A stretch of 64,000 nucleotides of DNA from Hofstenia miamia (lineage: Eukaryota; Xenacoelomorpha; Acoela; Hofsteniidae): contig CABFPE010000517.1 of NCBI GenBank assembly GCA_900660155.1, positions 95,107-159,106 on the forward strand. The letters are read 5' to 3'. Numbering within the stretch: position 1 is the first letter of the stretch; the number at the start of each line of letters is the position of its first letter. Shown here in pieces: positions 35,739 through 46,886 of the stretch. Below the pieces are notes generated by a model. That model saw only the letters and a list, made by a program, of their open reading frames with translations. It was not told the origin of the DNA and ran no database searches. The translations under genes and the position numbers were made by a program.

Positions 35739-35773
<35 letters not shown>

Positions 35774-36288
35774 CATGAATGCCTATTATTTAAGTATGTT
35801 ATTTATGTGGTATATCATTGATTGGTTGCAAATTGGAAAAATTGGTTGCATTATAATTAAATGTTTTGGATTTGCTTAGTGCTCTTTTTCCTTAATGTCC
35901 TCGAGCTATAGTGGTCGCATTTGATCCAGAGTTCCACTGAAAAATTTATTGGAACTGTACACTGTGTCACAATTTCTCATGCATGAAACATACTCTAGTC
36001 TCTTAATCTTCTGATATCGAAATCATCGTTCATTCCCAATGAAAACGTTTGTTTTATAAACTAATAATTTTTGAAAATCAAATATTTAATCAAAACTTTT
36101 AAGTAGGTAAAGCTATTTTATTAACATACAGAGAGTCCCATAACTAAGAATGAGTTTGAATTTGAAAAATATTTCAAATTGGACATGAGTTATATTGTGG
36201 AAAAGAGAAATTTCTTTAATTTTAATTTCTAAGACTGTCTAAATTATAAATACCAATTCATTCAATCGCTTTTAAACATTAAAATGGT
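35476..36288. other. Interval with (AT)n, otherwise featureless
   Basis: An (AT)n run lies at 35741-35771. No gene was recognised. Confidence 0.5.
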
Positions 36289-36461
36289 GGTAGAAACAAC
36301 TTGTCAACGAGCCGCAATTTTTTAAACTCGACTCGCCTCGTTTTATTTCTGAGTATGTTCTGCTCGGCTCGGCTCGCCACTTAGAACCAATTAATGAGGC
36401 TCGTTTTTGCTAGATGTCTTTTTTTATATTCCGCTCTCAGCATTTTTTACATAGCTCTTAC

Positions 36462-36802
36462 CAGAATTGTCAATGAGCCGAGCTTGAGCAGAGCATTTGA
36501 TATACAACGAGCCTAAAACTAGCCTTTATTAAGCCGAGCCAATTTATAGTTCTGCTTTTTAATTTGCTTATTCATATTTTTCTTATTTTTTTATTCAATA
36601 TACCTTTTTTATAATCATATTTTAAAATGTTTATTAAATAATTAGGAAAAATTATTTAAAAATTTCTGAGAATTCAGTATTTTTTGAAAAAATATCGAGC
36701 TAAAACCAGCCTCATTGAACGGTTCTATGTGGCGAGCCGAGCCGGAAATACTCAAAAGTAAAACGAGCCGAGCTTAAAAATGTCGGCTCGTTGACAAGTC
36801 TG
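36462..36802 (-). mobile_element. GAGCCG-family hAT-type miniature, copy C
   Basis: Starts CAGAATTGTCAATGAGCCG and ends with the complement of CAGACTTGTCAACGAGCCG, flanked by a perfect 8-bp repeat GCTCTTAC (36454-36461 and 36803-36810). It lies inside copy B in the opposite orientation. Its stretch with TGCTCAAGCTCGG (on the complement) shows what the uninterrupted site looked like where the hAT transposon entered copy B. Confidence 0.9.
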
Positions 36803-37812
36803 GCTCTTACTGTTATTTAATATGCATTTTAAAACAAGATTATACAAAATGATATATTGAATGGAAAAATAAGAAAAATCAGCACAAAAAATAAAGAATA
36901 GAAGTATAAATTTGTTAGGCTTAATAAAGGCTCGTTTTGGGCTCGTTGTATATCCAATGCATTGCTCAAGCAGGGGCGGCCCCCGTGCCGTGCCTAAGAT
37001 TTTGCGTTATTGATCCGTGCCGTGCCTAAAATTTATTGAATATACCGCGCCAGAAATACAACTTTTTGTACTATTTTAACGTTCGTATTACATTATGCTA
37101 GTATCTGTTTGATAATATAAACGATTCTAAGAAATAGATTTGCATAGAAATTACATATCGAGAATTTTTAAAATGCAATAGCAATATTCGAATTCTCGTT
37201 CCCGTCGCTATGCTACATAATTTTTGTTTGACATTTTGCAAATTTTCAAATCATTGCTAATAGATGTATTCGATATTTTATTTTGCGATTTCTGTCGAAC
37301 AGTCATAAGGCATATTTAGTACATAACAAATTATCTGCTACGTATTATTTAATGTTTCAAAGTTTATAGTTTATGGCTTAAATATTACATTATTTATCTA
37401 TGCAGAAAAAGTTTTCCAAAATTATTATTTACCTTTATTTAAATTTTCATATTGTTAGATTAACATATATTCAATTAAAATATGCAAGCCCTATTTCAGT
37501 GCTTTTTCAAAAATAAAATTTTTGTTTTTCACTGCTTACTTTTAGTAAATATCAATTAATTTTATCGAAAGTGATCACAATATTTTTATATAAAACCGGA
37601 CACATAATTGTGTTCTAAAACTCTGGCGTAAAATAAGTTTTTTTCCAAAAATTAAAGTAAATTAGTTAGCAAAGTACTACAATTACACATTTAAGTGAGT
37701 GATTTGTTACTTTGAATTCGATGTATTTGTCACAACTGCAAGAGCATTACGGTTTTCTGACCCAACCCAACTCAAACATCTTTTACAAAAAACGGATCCA
37801 ACATAAGTGGAG

Positions 37813-38578
37813 NNNNNNNNNNNNNNNNNNNNNNNNNNNNNNNNNNNNNNNNNNNNNNNNNNNNNNNNNNNNNNNNNNNNNNNNNNNNNNNNNNNNNNNN
37901 NNNNNNNNNNNNNNNNNNNNNNNNNNNNNNNNNNNNNNNNNNNNNNNNNNNNNNNNNNNNNNNNNNNNNNNNNNNNNNNNNNNNNNNNNNNNNNNNNNNN
38001 NNNNNNNNNNNNNNNNNNNNNNNNNNNNNNNNNNNNNNNNNNNNNNNNNNNNNNNNNNNNNNNNNNNNNNNNNNNNNNNNNNNNNNNNNNNNNNNNNNNN
38101 NNNNNNNNNNNNNNNNNNNNNNNNNNNNNNNNNNNNNNNNNNNNNNNNNNNNNNNNNNNNNNNNNNNNNNNNNNNNNNNNNNNNNNNNNNNNNNNNNNNN
38201 NNNNNNNNNNNNNNNNNNNNNNNNNNNNNNNNNNNNNNNNNNNNNNNNNNNNNNNNNNNNNNNNNNNNNNNNNNNNNNNNNNNNNNNNNNNNNNNNNNNN
38301 NNNNNNNNNNNNNNNNNNNNNNNNNNNNNNNNNNNNNNNNNNNNNNNNNNNNNNNNNNNNNNNNNNNNNNNNNNNNNNNNNNNNNNNNNNNNNNNNNNNN
38401 NNNNNNNNNNNNNNNNNNNNNNNNNNNNNNNNNNNNNNNNNNNNNNNNNNNNNNNNNNNNNNNNNNNNNNNNNNNNNNNNNNNNNNNNNNNNNNNNNNNN
38501 NNNNNNNNNNNNNNNNNNNNNNNNNNNNNNNNNNNNNNNNNNNNNNNNNNNNNNNNNNNNNNNNNNNNNNNNNNNNNN
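37813..38578. other. Assembly gap of 766 N
   Basis: Unsequenced; open frames reported across it are meaningless. It covers the expected position of the hAT transposase catalytic domain. Confidence 0.99.
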
Positions 38579-38700
38579 TTAAAGCAATGTATTAATTCGT
38601 TATATAAATTATATCATAACTTGATTAAGATAGCCTAGTGTAACATCAACTTTAATTGGCTAGTTAATTAATTAATACAACTAATAGGTCCGTACTAGAT

Positions 38701-38961
38701 GAGTTTTCTTGTCCTACGAAGTCCTCGGTCAGCGAAGTCGATCGTTATGCAGATATGCCAATAATACACTGTGATTATGTTATTAAATGGTGGGGTCAAA
38801 ATGCTGTAAATTTTCCAAACTTAAGTCAATTAGATACATTTTTATTGGGTGTATCAGCAAGTGAAGCCACTTCAGAAAGGTTATTTTCAAATACAGAACG
38901 TTTGATTGAAAAACGGCGACAACGCTTGAAGCCAGAGACTGTTGACTCCATTCTTTTTTAA
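38701..38961 (+). pseudogene. hAT transposase C-terminal dimerisation domain
   Basis: The frame reads EVDRYADMPIIHCDYVIKWW, then FPNLSQLDTFLLGVSASEAT, then SERLFSNTERLIEKRRQRLK and ETVDSILF. This is the hAT C-terminal pattern: a conserved tryptophan pair, then the (A/S)(S/T)ExxFS core and the KR-R-L stretch that carries the dimer interface. The catalytic DDE region would lie to the left, in or before the 766-base gap. The frame ends in a T-run (CATTCTTTTTTAA); one base more there would continue it for about 15 codons, so a small frameshift at the very end is likely. Whether the rest was intact cannot be seen. Confidence 0.85.
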
Positions 38962-39642
38962 AAACATTTTGAAAATATTAAAAACGTTTGTAAATAAGAA
39001 CCTTTTTTGTTCTTTGTAGTTGTCTTATTGTCTATTTTTGGTTTGCATTAATGTACACGTTTGTACTGCATATGTTCATTTGTCATAATTTTTTCGTGAG
39101 GGGCATTGGTTTTGAGGTGCGTCCCAGTAGGAAAAAAACAATACAATGCACAAGTGCATTGAGGTATGAAGTTAATGAACCGCGCACATCTCTAGTTCAG
39201 ACTCTCAAACCTCCGTAGCTCTCTCCTAATGCAATATTAACCTGACCCATCTTTTCCAAAACTTAACCCAACTCTACCCATCAGTTGAATTTACCCCACC
39301 CAACCTATATATATATATATATATACATGATAAGCCCATCTCATGTGAACAACATGGAAATTGTACGATAGGCCATTCTGGCTAATATATTTTCAATTTA
39401 CTAATTTTTGTTTACTTATAAGACATAATACACTGGCTGTAATCACTTTATTTACTAGAGAAATTTTAAAAAAATCTAAAACCGTATTTGTTGCCAAATA
39501 TGAACACGTGCCGCGCCGTGCCTAATTATATTTTTCAAAACCCTCCGGGCCGTGCCTTCAAAAACTATGCACGGTTGCAGCTCTGGCTCAATCTCGGTTC
39601 GGCTTGTTAGAAGCTCGGCTCATTGATAAGTCTGGTTAGAAA

Positions 39643-40409
39643 TTAAAAAAAGGAATAATTAATTAACAGTCATAAATTTTTTGACGCCTTATGAACATTC
39701 ATCGTTACGCAATCTTTTCGTTGAATTACCAGAATATTTTGATTAACGCTAGAATTCCGTTTATTCCATTTGAATAGTTTCATAAGAGGTGTCAAGAAAA
39801 AATATCGTTAAAATTGCATAATTAAATAAACCATTGTAAAGCTGGTCAATTTTGACATTTTTTAGATATTCGTGTGTTAAATTAGTCTCTATATCTTAAT
39901 AGGGTAATATGTTTATGATTTCCGGTACATTTTAAATTCGGTAAAAGTTAAAATAGTTCCAAATGTTACTTTCAAAATTGAACAGGCTGATTTTGTCATT
40001 TTCAAATTATATGAAATAACCTTCATACTTGATTATAATAAAACAGATTCTATTGCAATGTTTTGCATCAGTTTCTAATAGCATTGCGATTTTATAGTCC
40101 GACTGCTTCCCATTTCCAGCATTACAGATCAGATCAATCTAGTTTCCGCGCAATTGCTTTTAGAATCAGCGAGATTTAAGCATAAACACTGAGAATGTAA
40201 CACGTGACACAGCAAGCGTGTTTGATTTAATTCTCACTAAATTTAAATCTTAGTTGCGGGTGTTATGGGTCGAAGGATTTCGCGTTATTTTACAATCGAT
40301 TTAGCTCATCGTATACTAATTACGTCACTTGAGACGTGACGTGTTTGTAGAATGTCAGTTGAGACAATTTGCATTTAGTACTTATTGCTCTGTGTGACAG
40401 TCAGTCGGA
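39643..40409. other. Interval upstream of the candidate host exon
   Basis: Free of recognised transposons. Near 40320-40345 it has ACGTCACTTGAGACGTGACG, two inverted CRE-like ACGTCA/TGACG motifs, about 65-90 bp before the candidate start codon. Confidence 0.35.
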
Positions 40410-40462
40410 ATGGAGATAATCGCTATTCTATATCTGGTGGGCGCTTACAAATTTGTTTCCGG
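40410..40462 (+). CDS. Candidate first coding exon of a secreted or membrane host protein
   Basis: ATG opens the peptide MEIIAILYLVGAYKFVSG, a short hydrophobic stretch like a signal peptide, running straight into a strong splice donor (GG|GTAAGA at 40463). The exon would be 53 nt, leaving phase 2. A possible phase-compatible acceptor, TTTCCAG, ends at 41168. The surrounding 2.6 kb is free of recognised transposons. I do not recognise the protein. Chance occurrence of a short hydrophobic frame plus a GTAAG is quite possible. Confidence 0.3.
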
Positions 40463-41168
40463 GTAAGATTTATAGTATAATTATTGATATAATAATATTA
40501 ATTATGTTTTTAATTTTTGTAAATCTCACGTTTCATTTACGTTTAGAATAATAACAGAGTTATTCATTCTAAAATACTCTGTATATTTTACAGAAAAATA
40601 TTTTTTATTGTTTAATCATTATATATACCTATTTATTCATTTATTCAGTGTTTTACTTGTAATAAAACATGATTTACTGTGTATTAGTAGTTACAATTAT
40701 GTGTTCTGGCGTTAATGTAACTTATTGTAACCATCAATGGCCACCTTTCATTGTATTCTTATAATTTATTCTTAAAAATCATTAAAGAATTTACTTGATA
40801 TGTAAGTACAGCTCACTCGTGGGACTGGTAAGTTCATTATTATTATTATTTTTGAAACCAAATAGTAAATTGAAAATATTTAGAAAATTTTTACTCTAAC
40901 GCAATTTTATACCCAGGCTAATGGGGCAAAAATTTCTGTGTGGTTTTTCAAAAAATGAAAACTTGTACATGCATGGGCTTTCTATTGCGCAAATAATACA
41001 CTTGTAGCCGTTTTCACGACACTAACAAGGCTCTGATTTATCAGGAAGGATTTATTTATATATTGTTTTTTATATTCCTGTGAAAAAATATTTTTTAATA
41101 TTGTAAAATTTATAATTATGTTTTTTGTATCTATTCAAATTATTTCGCATTCAATAATTTGTTTCCAG

Positions 41169-41215
41169 TCCCTGGTGGGAGTTCTCAAACACAGATGTAT
41201 ACAACGGCTTCCTAT
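41169..41215 (+). CDS. Possible second exon of the same candidate gene
   Basis: It follows the acceptor-like TTTGTTTCCAG and continues the phase of the candidate first exon as PWWEFSNTDVYNGFL before a weak GT donor at 41216. The composition is higher in coding-like residues (WW, NTDVYNG) than the flanks. Without a transcript or homolog this is only a suggestion. Confidence 0.2.
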
Positions 41216-42269
41216 GTATTGTACTGTTGTTACAACAACTCGTTTTAAAATCGTCTCCAATAAATTACAAACTAAAATTTTTTTAAAATATTAGATATTG
41301 TTTGACGATATTACCTTTTCAATAATTGCTTGTATTGCCTTGCTTATTGTTTTAGTGAATTTTTCATCTTTGGGTAGCGTTTGTATTTTAATATTAAAAC
41401 CTAATCATAAAAATTCCTTTATTAAATGCATAGATTATTTTTAGGAATTTGAATTTGTTCTTATTTTAAATTCTTATGATTGCCATGAAATTATTCATTT
41501 TAGTTTTTGTAATTCGCATTTTCGGTTACTTTTTGTTATTATTGGTACAGACGTATTGTAGAAAATGCCGTGTAAATTGGAGGCCAATATTCTCACTTCC
41601 TGCTCAGTGTGAATGAAAGGTTTTGTTAGAAATCGTTAACGGATTTCAAAGTAAATTCACTCACTTTTCTTTATTAACCCAATTTTGCAGTTGGCCCATC
41701 TGCAGCAGCGTTTTCACACTTTTTATTGGTTTTCTTGTTTCGAAAGATGTCGTAGGGAAATTATATTTGCTTATAACATCTGCGACTACATTTATATAGA
41801 CACTCGCAACTTTCCTTTATTAAATCCCTACTACTGCTCATTTTGCCTCGCCTCGGGTTATTGTATTAATTGGGTACACGTTTCTGTGACGATATGCCGT
41901 GATTTTAAATTATCTATAATATTTATGCTTTTCATTTTGGAGTTTTCAGGCAACCATTCATTGGGGTATTTAATATCATTGATTGATTTCGCAATTTTGC
42001 CTCTAGAGTATTGTGAGGGGAGATCAATAAAAATCCTAGATTATTTTAGACGCACTTGGTCCATCCCAATTATATTTACATGCTTAAGAGAACGCTATAA
42101 ATTCAGAGAAAATCATAAACACAATTTTCTACTGTTTACTAAACTTTTCAAGTAATAAACCAGGACAAACAATGTATTTTTTACGCGATTGATTCGATGT
42201 TCCTCGAATTCGCCATCAAACGCTCCCACGCCAAATTGAATTTCTCTGGACATGCAGTCGAAAATATAG
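41216..42269. other. Interval without confirmed gene
   Basis: The longest frame is 41685-42155 (+). It begins just after another acceptor-like TTTTGCAG and contains several hydrophobic stretches but no known domain. I do not call it a gene. Confidence 0.35.
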
Positions 42270-42273
42270 TTAA

Positions 42274-43342
42274 CCTCGTCGGAGGCACAACATCACATAT
42301 TAAACTAAATTGCCAGATTTCTATGAATATATTAATAAAAAACCAATGCCCTAGAATAGCCAAAATTGCTAGGTTATTGATACCATAGTTTTAATATTAT
42401 TTATGTGTACTCTTTTGAGTACATTGACTGTAAAATTACCAAATAATGAAAAAATGCAAAATTGGATAATATACTGTTACCTTACATTACTGCTATTTTT
42501 CATATTGTACTTCATTTAAGAAGGCATGCAACCACTTTTATACATCAAAACAGTTGACAAGAACTAAACTCATAATATTAACAGATAATAAAAATAAAAT
42601 CATCAATTATGGAAAACAAAAAAGCCACTTGGATTATAATAAACACAAAGAAAAACATCACATTTGCTGCATTTGAAACAGATTCGTCAAGAGCAACCAG
42701 GATTATGGCATTGAATTTGCTTTTCAGTGATATTTTGAGGTCAGTGGTCAAATTTATCATAATAATGTTCATCAATAGGAAGAGGCTGGATTGCTTTTCA
42801 TTTCATTGCTTAAAAAGTATGTGTTGAAAGTTTATGTTCTTGTGGTTTTTGAATAAATGCGCCCTTTATAAGTGTTTCAGATAAGTTAAGCATAAAATAA
42901 TATCACAAGATTTGTAGATCTTTGTTTTGTCTTATATAACTTTTTGCAAAACACACCGTCAATGTACTCTTTTGAGTACACATATATTTTAACTTATTAG
43001 ACTGCCACATGTTAGCAATTGAACATAAAAAGTTTATATATGTTTAATACAATGCCAATCACATTATGTTTACATAAGTATTTCTATATACTTGCAATAT
43101 TAATGCTTGAAATTAATAATATCTTGGTTGTTTGTCTTGAACATTCTGACATGACTTTTGTGCAATCAAAATTTTCTATAGAAAATGCTTAACATGTTGT
43201 AGCAAAGAATGCACTAAAATAGAATAACATACGTTTACTAAATTTAGTGGTAAAACTTATTGCGGACCAATACAATGATTTCTATTTATGTGATTAGCTA
43301 TTTATCTTGTGTACTCAAAAGAGTACACTGCCGGCGACGAGG
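42274..43342. mobile_element. TTAA-flanked, hairpin-rich element (piggyBac-like, non-autonomous)
   Basis: Both ends are flanked by TTAA (42270-42273 and 43343-43346) and begin with the inverted repeat CCTCGTCG. TTAA targeting is characteristic of piggyBac. The sequence GTACTCttttGAGTAC, a 6-bp stem with 4-base loop, occurs near 42409, 42965 and, as its complement, 43315. The first two are themselves an inverted pair (ATGTGTACTC...GAGTACATTGAC). The third sits just inside the right end. Short frames at 42609-42827 do not resemble piggyBac transposase, so the element appears non-autonomous. Confidence 0.65.
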
Positions 43343-43346
43343 TTAA

Positions 43347-46300
43347 GCAATCAATTTCTATAGATGTTAGTTCACAAATTTAATTATAGAAATTTTTTTG
43401 CAAAATGCACCTGTATCTGGCAGTATAGCTGTAGTGGTTAATGCAGTAAGAGCCGCGTTTAAGATTTTAACGGAGGCTGACACCCATTTTTGCAGAAAAA
43501 AATTGTAAACAAAAAGTTTTTTGAAGTTGATACAAAATGCAATCGTCTATTTTTAATTGCAAATCGATTGATAACATCTTTAATTTAAGTAAAATATTTC
43601 CAATTTTGGCCATTTTGAGGAAAAGAGAAAGTTTTTCTTAAGTGTTCCGAGCTGGCACCAAAAGGTAACCCCTGGAGGCAGTAACCCCATCCCCCTAAAT
43701 CCGCCATTGAATACAGTATATTAACCAATCAATGCTATTAAATGTATGTTTCTTTACCAATTTGAATGCTAATGAGGTTTCAACATGGTTTTATTAATGA
43801 CTAGAAAGTGAAACTTTGTTAAAAAAAATTTTAACCATCTAATCTTAATCTTACATTCACCAGGAAGAGGCTACTTACGTAATAGCAGTCAATTAGAACA
43901 CTGATGCGAATTATGATTATTCATTCGACAACAATGGGCCGTGAACGATTATTTCTTTTAATCAAAAAATTATTAAATTTCTTTCAATTAGGTGATCTTG
44001 CATTTGTACCATTCACTATCAAATTAATATAGTTCAAATTGACTCGGCCTTACTCGAACATTGTAAACGCATAAATTTCGAGTCGTGACGGGTCGAGTAC
44101 TCGGCTCGACTCGAATTGATTCGAAATTTCGAGTACTCGCAGGGAAATACATTTAGACGAACCACCTCGAAGTTTTGAGCATATGCTGTTGAACTACTAG
44201 TTGTAGGCATACAATTTGTATGATGGGACAGCACCAATTTTCTCACTGCTTGCTTTAGTTTTTTAATCAGGAAATTTAGGCTCACATAAATTGTTCCATT
44301 TTTCAAAGACCCTGCCCAAATAATTTTAACCACTCCTCCTGAAGCTCATGTAGTAAAGATGTAATGTATTTTCTATTTATAAATCCTCTTCAAAGCACTA
44401 ATTCCTCGACAGACGTAATGTGTATTGTAATTGCTCATCGTCTGTAGGTAGGCGTTACACAATGCGCGTCTATTCTAGAATAAGCTCTTAATTGCTTTGA
44501 GAGGGTTCTTTTATCATCCTACGTATTAGTTGTTAAATTTTACCTTTAAATTCCCCATTCTAATCGTTTTTATTTGACTTTTCATGTAAAGCATCACTAA
44601 TCGCATTCTTACTGAGGCAGACAGCAGATATTGTTGTGTTGAGGCTCGAAGATGTGTTTTATATGAGCATTTCTATGTTATTCTTCGTCATGAGTATTTT
44701 TCGTTGTTGTTAATATTTCCAAAAATTAAATGCCCTTCTTCATGGTAGTGATATGATGTTGTGAGATGCATTATTTTAAGCTCAAATGCAAAACGATAAT
44801 TTAAAGAAACAATTCAAACAAAGTTTTCCCACAATTGTGCTTCAATTCTATTTTGTATTTACCAACAAATTTGAAGCCCACAATTGATCCTTACATGAAA
44901 CCGACCCAATCGCCACCCTTTTCAATGGAAAACCCAAGAAACAACTGACTCTAAATTGAAATCTTTCTATTAAAAACGAATGTATCAAGTGATATTCTGA
45001 ATAATTTCAAATCTTTTTTCTGATTTGATGTAATGAAATTAATTTTTGGAAGCCAACATTGTTATAAATGCACTAAAGCGGATTTTACTAATGGTTGCAT
45101 TTATCATTAGGAATATTACATTTGGACTAGAGAAGATTAAGCTAAATCCGGAAATTATAATTGTCTTTGGATGTAATATAGTTTTTAGTAAATTAACCCA
45201 TTTTAATTCGGAAGCATATTTTTGTCATTTTTCCAAATTAAAGACTTGAGTAAAAAATCGTATTATAGATAACAATTTTACCCTAAGAATTTTAATAATT
45301 CCTTTTGAACCTCAATTTAAACTATGTAAATTTCGAAATTTCCGCGCGTTTTTTGTTATCTATAGACGCTTCCTTAAAATTGTCTACTGTTGTACTTTTG
45401 TTTTCTGCTGTTTACAACATGTTTGCAAAAATATGTATACAATTGATTTCCCGCTTTTCCGTTATTGTACCTGTTCGTCTGCTGTCTCTGTCCTCAGTTT
45501 TTGTCAACATCTTGTAAACTATCAAAATTCCAATTTTAATATATAAATAGTATAAAATTCCAAATTATATTTCGGAATTTAAATGCAATTTTTATCGAAT
45601 CTTATCGGAATCATGGTTAAGATTTTTATATCTGACATTGTTGATATCTAGTATTAAGGCTGCTCAATAACTGATCCATACGAGTATTATAATAATCTAT
45701 GATAAAATTATATTTAAAAGAGCAAAAAATTCGCCGATAAAGATGAAGTAAATTATTGCAAGTAACTCAAAGCCATTCAATAAATGTTTGCAAACAATAA
45801 TGAACAAAAGACTTCCATTTATTTTTAAACCAAAGATTTCGTACGAGTTTATGTTTCAAAAGAAACTTTCTTTAAGTATTGTTGGCATTAACGAAGCTCT
45901 ATCGACTCTGAAAACGTATTTTGTTGCACTTCCAATTATGTTGAAAAGGAAGTTGCTCAGATATGTCGTTAGTTTGACCCCATGTTTCACTCTAAAAATA
46001 CTTCCATTAACATAAAGTTATCTCTGCAAACGAAGCCTTGTTTGCTGAAGGTGGGGTACAACAATCTTCATATTCGATTCCACTCTTCATCGTTTCACTC
46101 TAATAATCAAAAAATTATCTTACTGTATTAGATAAATAATCTCATTAGAGAAACACGACGCAATAGATTATTGTGATTACAGCTTATCGAAAATTTCATA
46201 AATTATTGACAAGCCTTGATCTATAGCCATCCTTCTGATGTTTAAGGTTATTGATGATCAAAAAATTTGGTCCTAAATCTGTTTATCAATTCAAAAATTT

Positions 46301-46633
46301 GCTACGAACCAAAATGACACAAATCATTGCGAGCATATCACATACTAATTTCTAATAGCACTATTTTATGACAACTAACTATAAAATCTATAGCGATATT
46401 CGGGGTTCCTGATATGCTTATCAGTGTCATACCAAATAGATTTGGAAATTGCAGGATGGTGATGGTCGATATCTTGCAGTAGTAGTTTAACAACAATATT
46501 GTAATGTATCGAAATATTTCGATTTCTCAGTATATCATGTCTAGAGAAAGGACCAACCTTATAAAGTGATGCCTGAACCCAACTTGATACTAGATATTCG
46601 TTGGTATTAATTTGCAATCCAAGTTTTCATTTA
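43347..46633. other. Interval with one repeat fragment, no gene recognised
   Basis: Around 44040-44145 there is a cluster of TCGAGTACTCG and CGACTCG motifs resembling the element at 30793-31051, probably a one-ended remnant. Near 43675-43725, CCCCCTAAATCCGCCATTG resembles one terminus of a hAT-type miniature, but its partner was not found. The remainder is AT-rich without credible coding frames. Confidence 0.4.
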
Positions 46634-46641
46634 CATTGTAT

Positions 46642-46878
46642 CAGGGGCTTACGCATGATTTTCTGACGGGGGACATTAGTGATGACCAAAACTGGGGCGA
46701 TGGCCCGCGAAAAAATTTGAAAATATTGAGACCCTAAAAATGCATTTGACGACCTTACATTTTAAATTTTCCATTTTTGTTTACCCAAAATTTTTTTATT
46801 TATCCAGTCAAAATCACTTTTGAAAACCTGACAAGGGGAGGGGGCCATTCCATCATGTCCTCCCTGCGTATGCCACTG
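46642..46878. mobile_element. 237-bp hAT-type miniature
   Basis: Starts CAGGGGCTTACGCATG and ends with the complement of CAGTGGCATACGCAGG, 12 of 16 bases matching. The flanks CATTGTAT (46634-46641) and CACTGTAT (46879-46886) agree at 7 of 8, as expected for an ageing 8-bp hAT duplication. No coding capacity. Confidence 0.85.
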
Positions 46879-46886
46879 CACTGTAT

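Larger units (their letters stand above)
36972..39585 (+). mobile_element. hAT transposon inside copy B, partly unsequenced
   Basis: The left end is (C)AGGGGCGGCCCCCGTGCC and the right end complement is CAGAGCTGCAACCGTGCA. The flanks GCTCAAGC (36964-36971) and GCTCAATC (39586-39593) agree at 7 of 8 positions. Subterminal regions repeat CGTGCCGTGCC. A transposase remnant at 38701-38961 confirms the superfamily. A 766-base gap hides most of the coding part. An (AT)n run lies at 39306-39325. Confidence 0.85.
36297..39634 (+). mobile_element. GAGCCG-family hAT-type miniature, copy B, split by two insertions
   Basis: Begins CAACTTGTCAACGAGCCG and ends with the complement of CAGACTTATCAATGAGCCG. 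Flanking 8-mers GGTAGAAA (36289-36296) and GTTAGAAA (39635-39642) match at 7 of 8 positions. Its own sequence is in three pieces: 36297-36461, 36803-36971 and 39586-39634. They are separated by copy C and by a full hAT transposon, each with its own 8-bp duplication. Without them copy B would be about 370 bp, similar to copies A and C. Confidence 0.85.

Noticed and set aside
37712-38638. 308-codon open frame
   Set aside because: Most of it is the 766-base N gap; only the short flanks are sequence.
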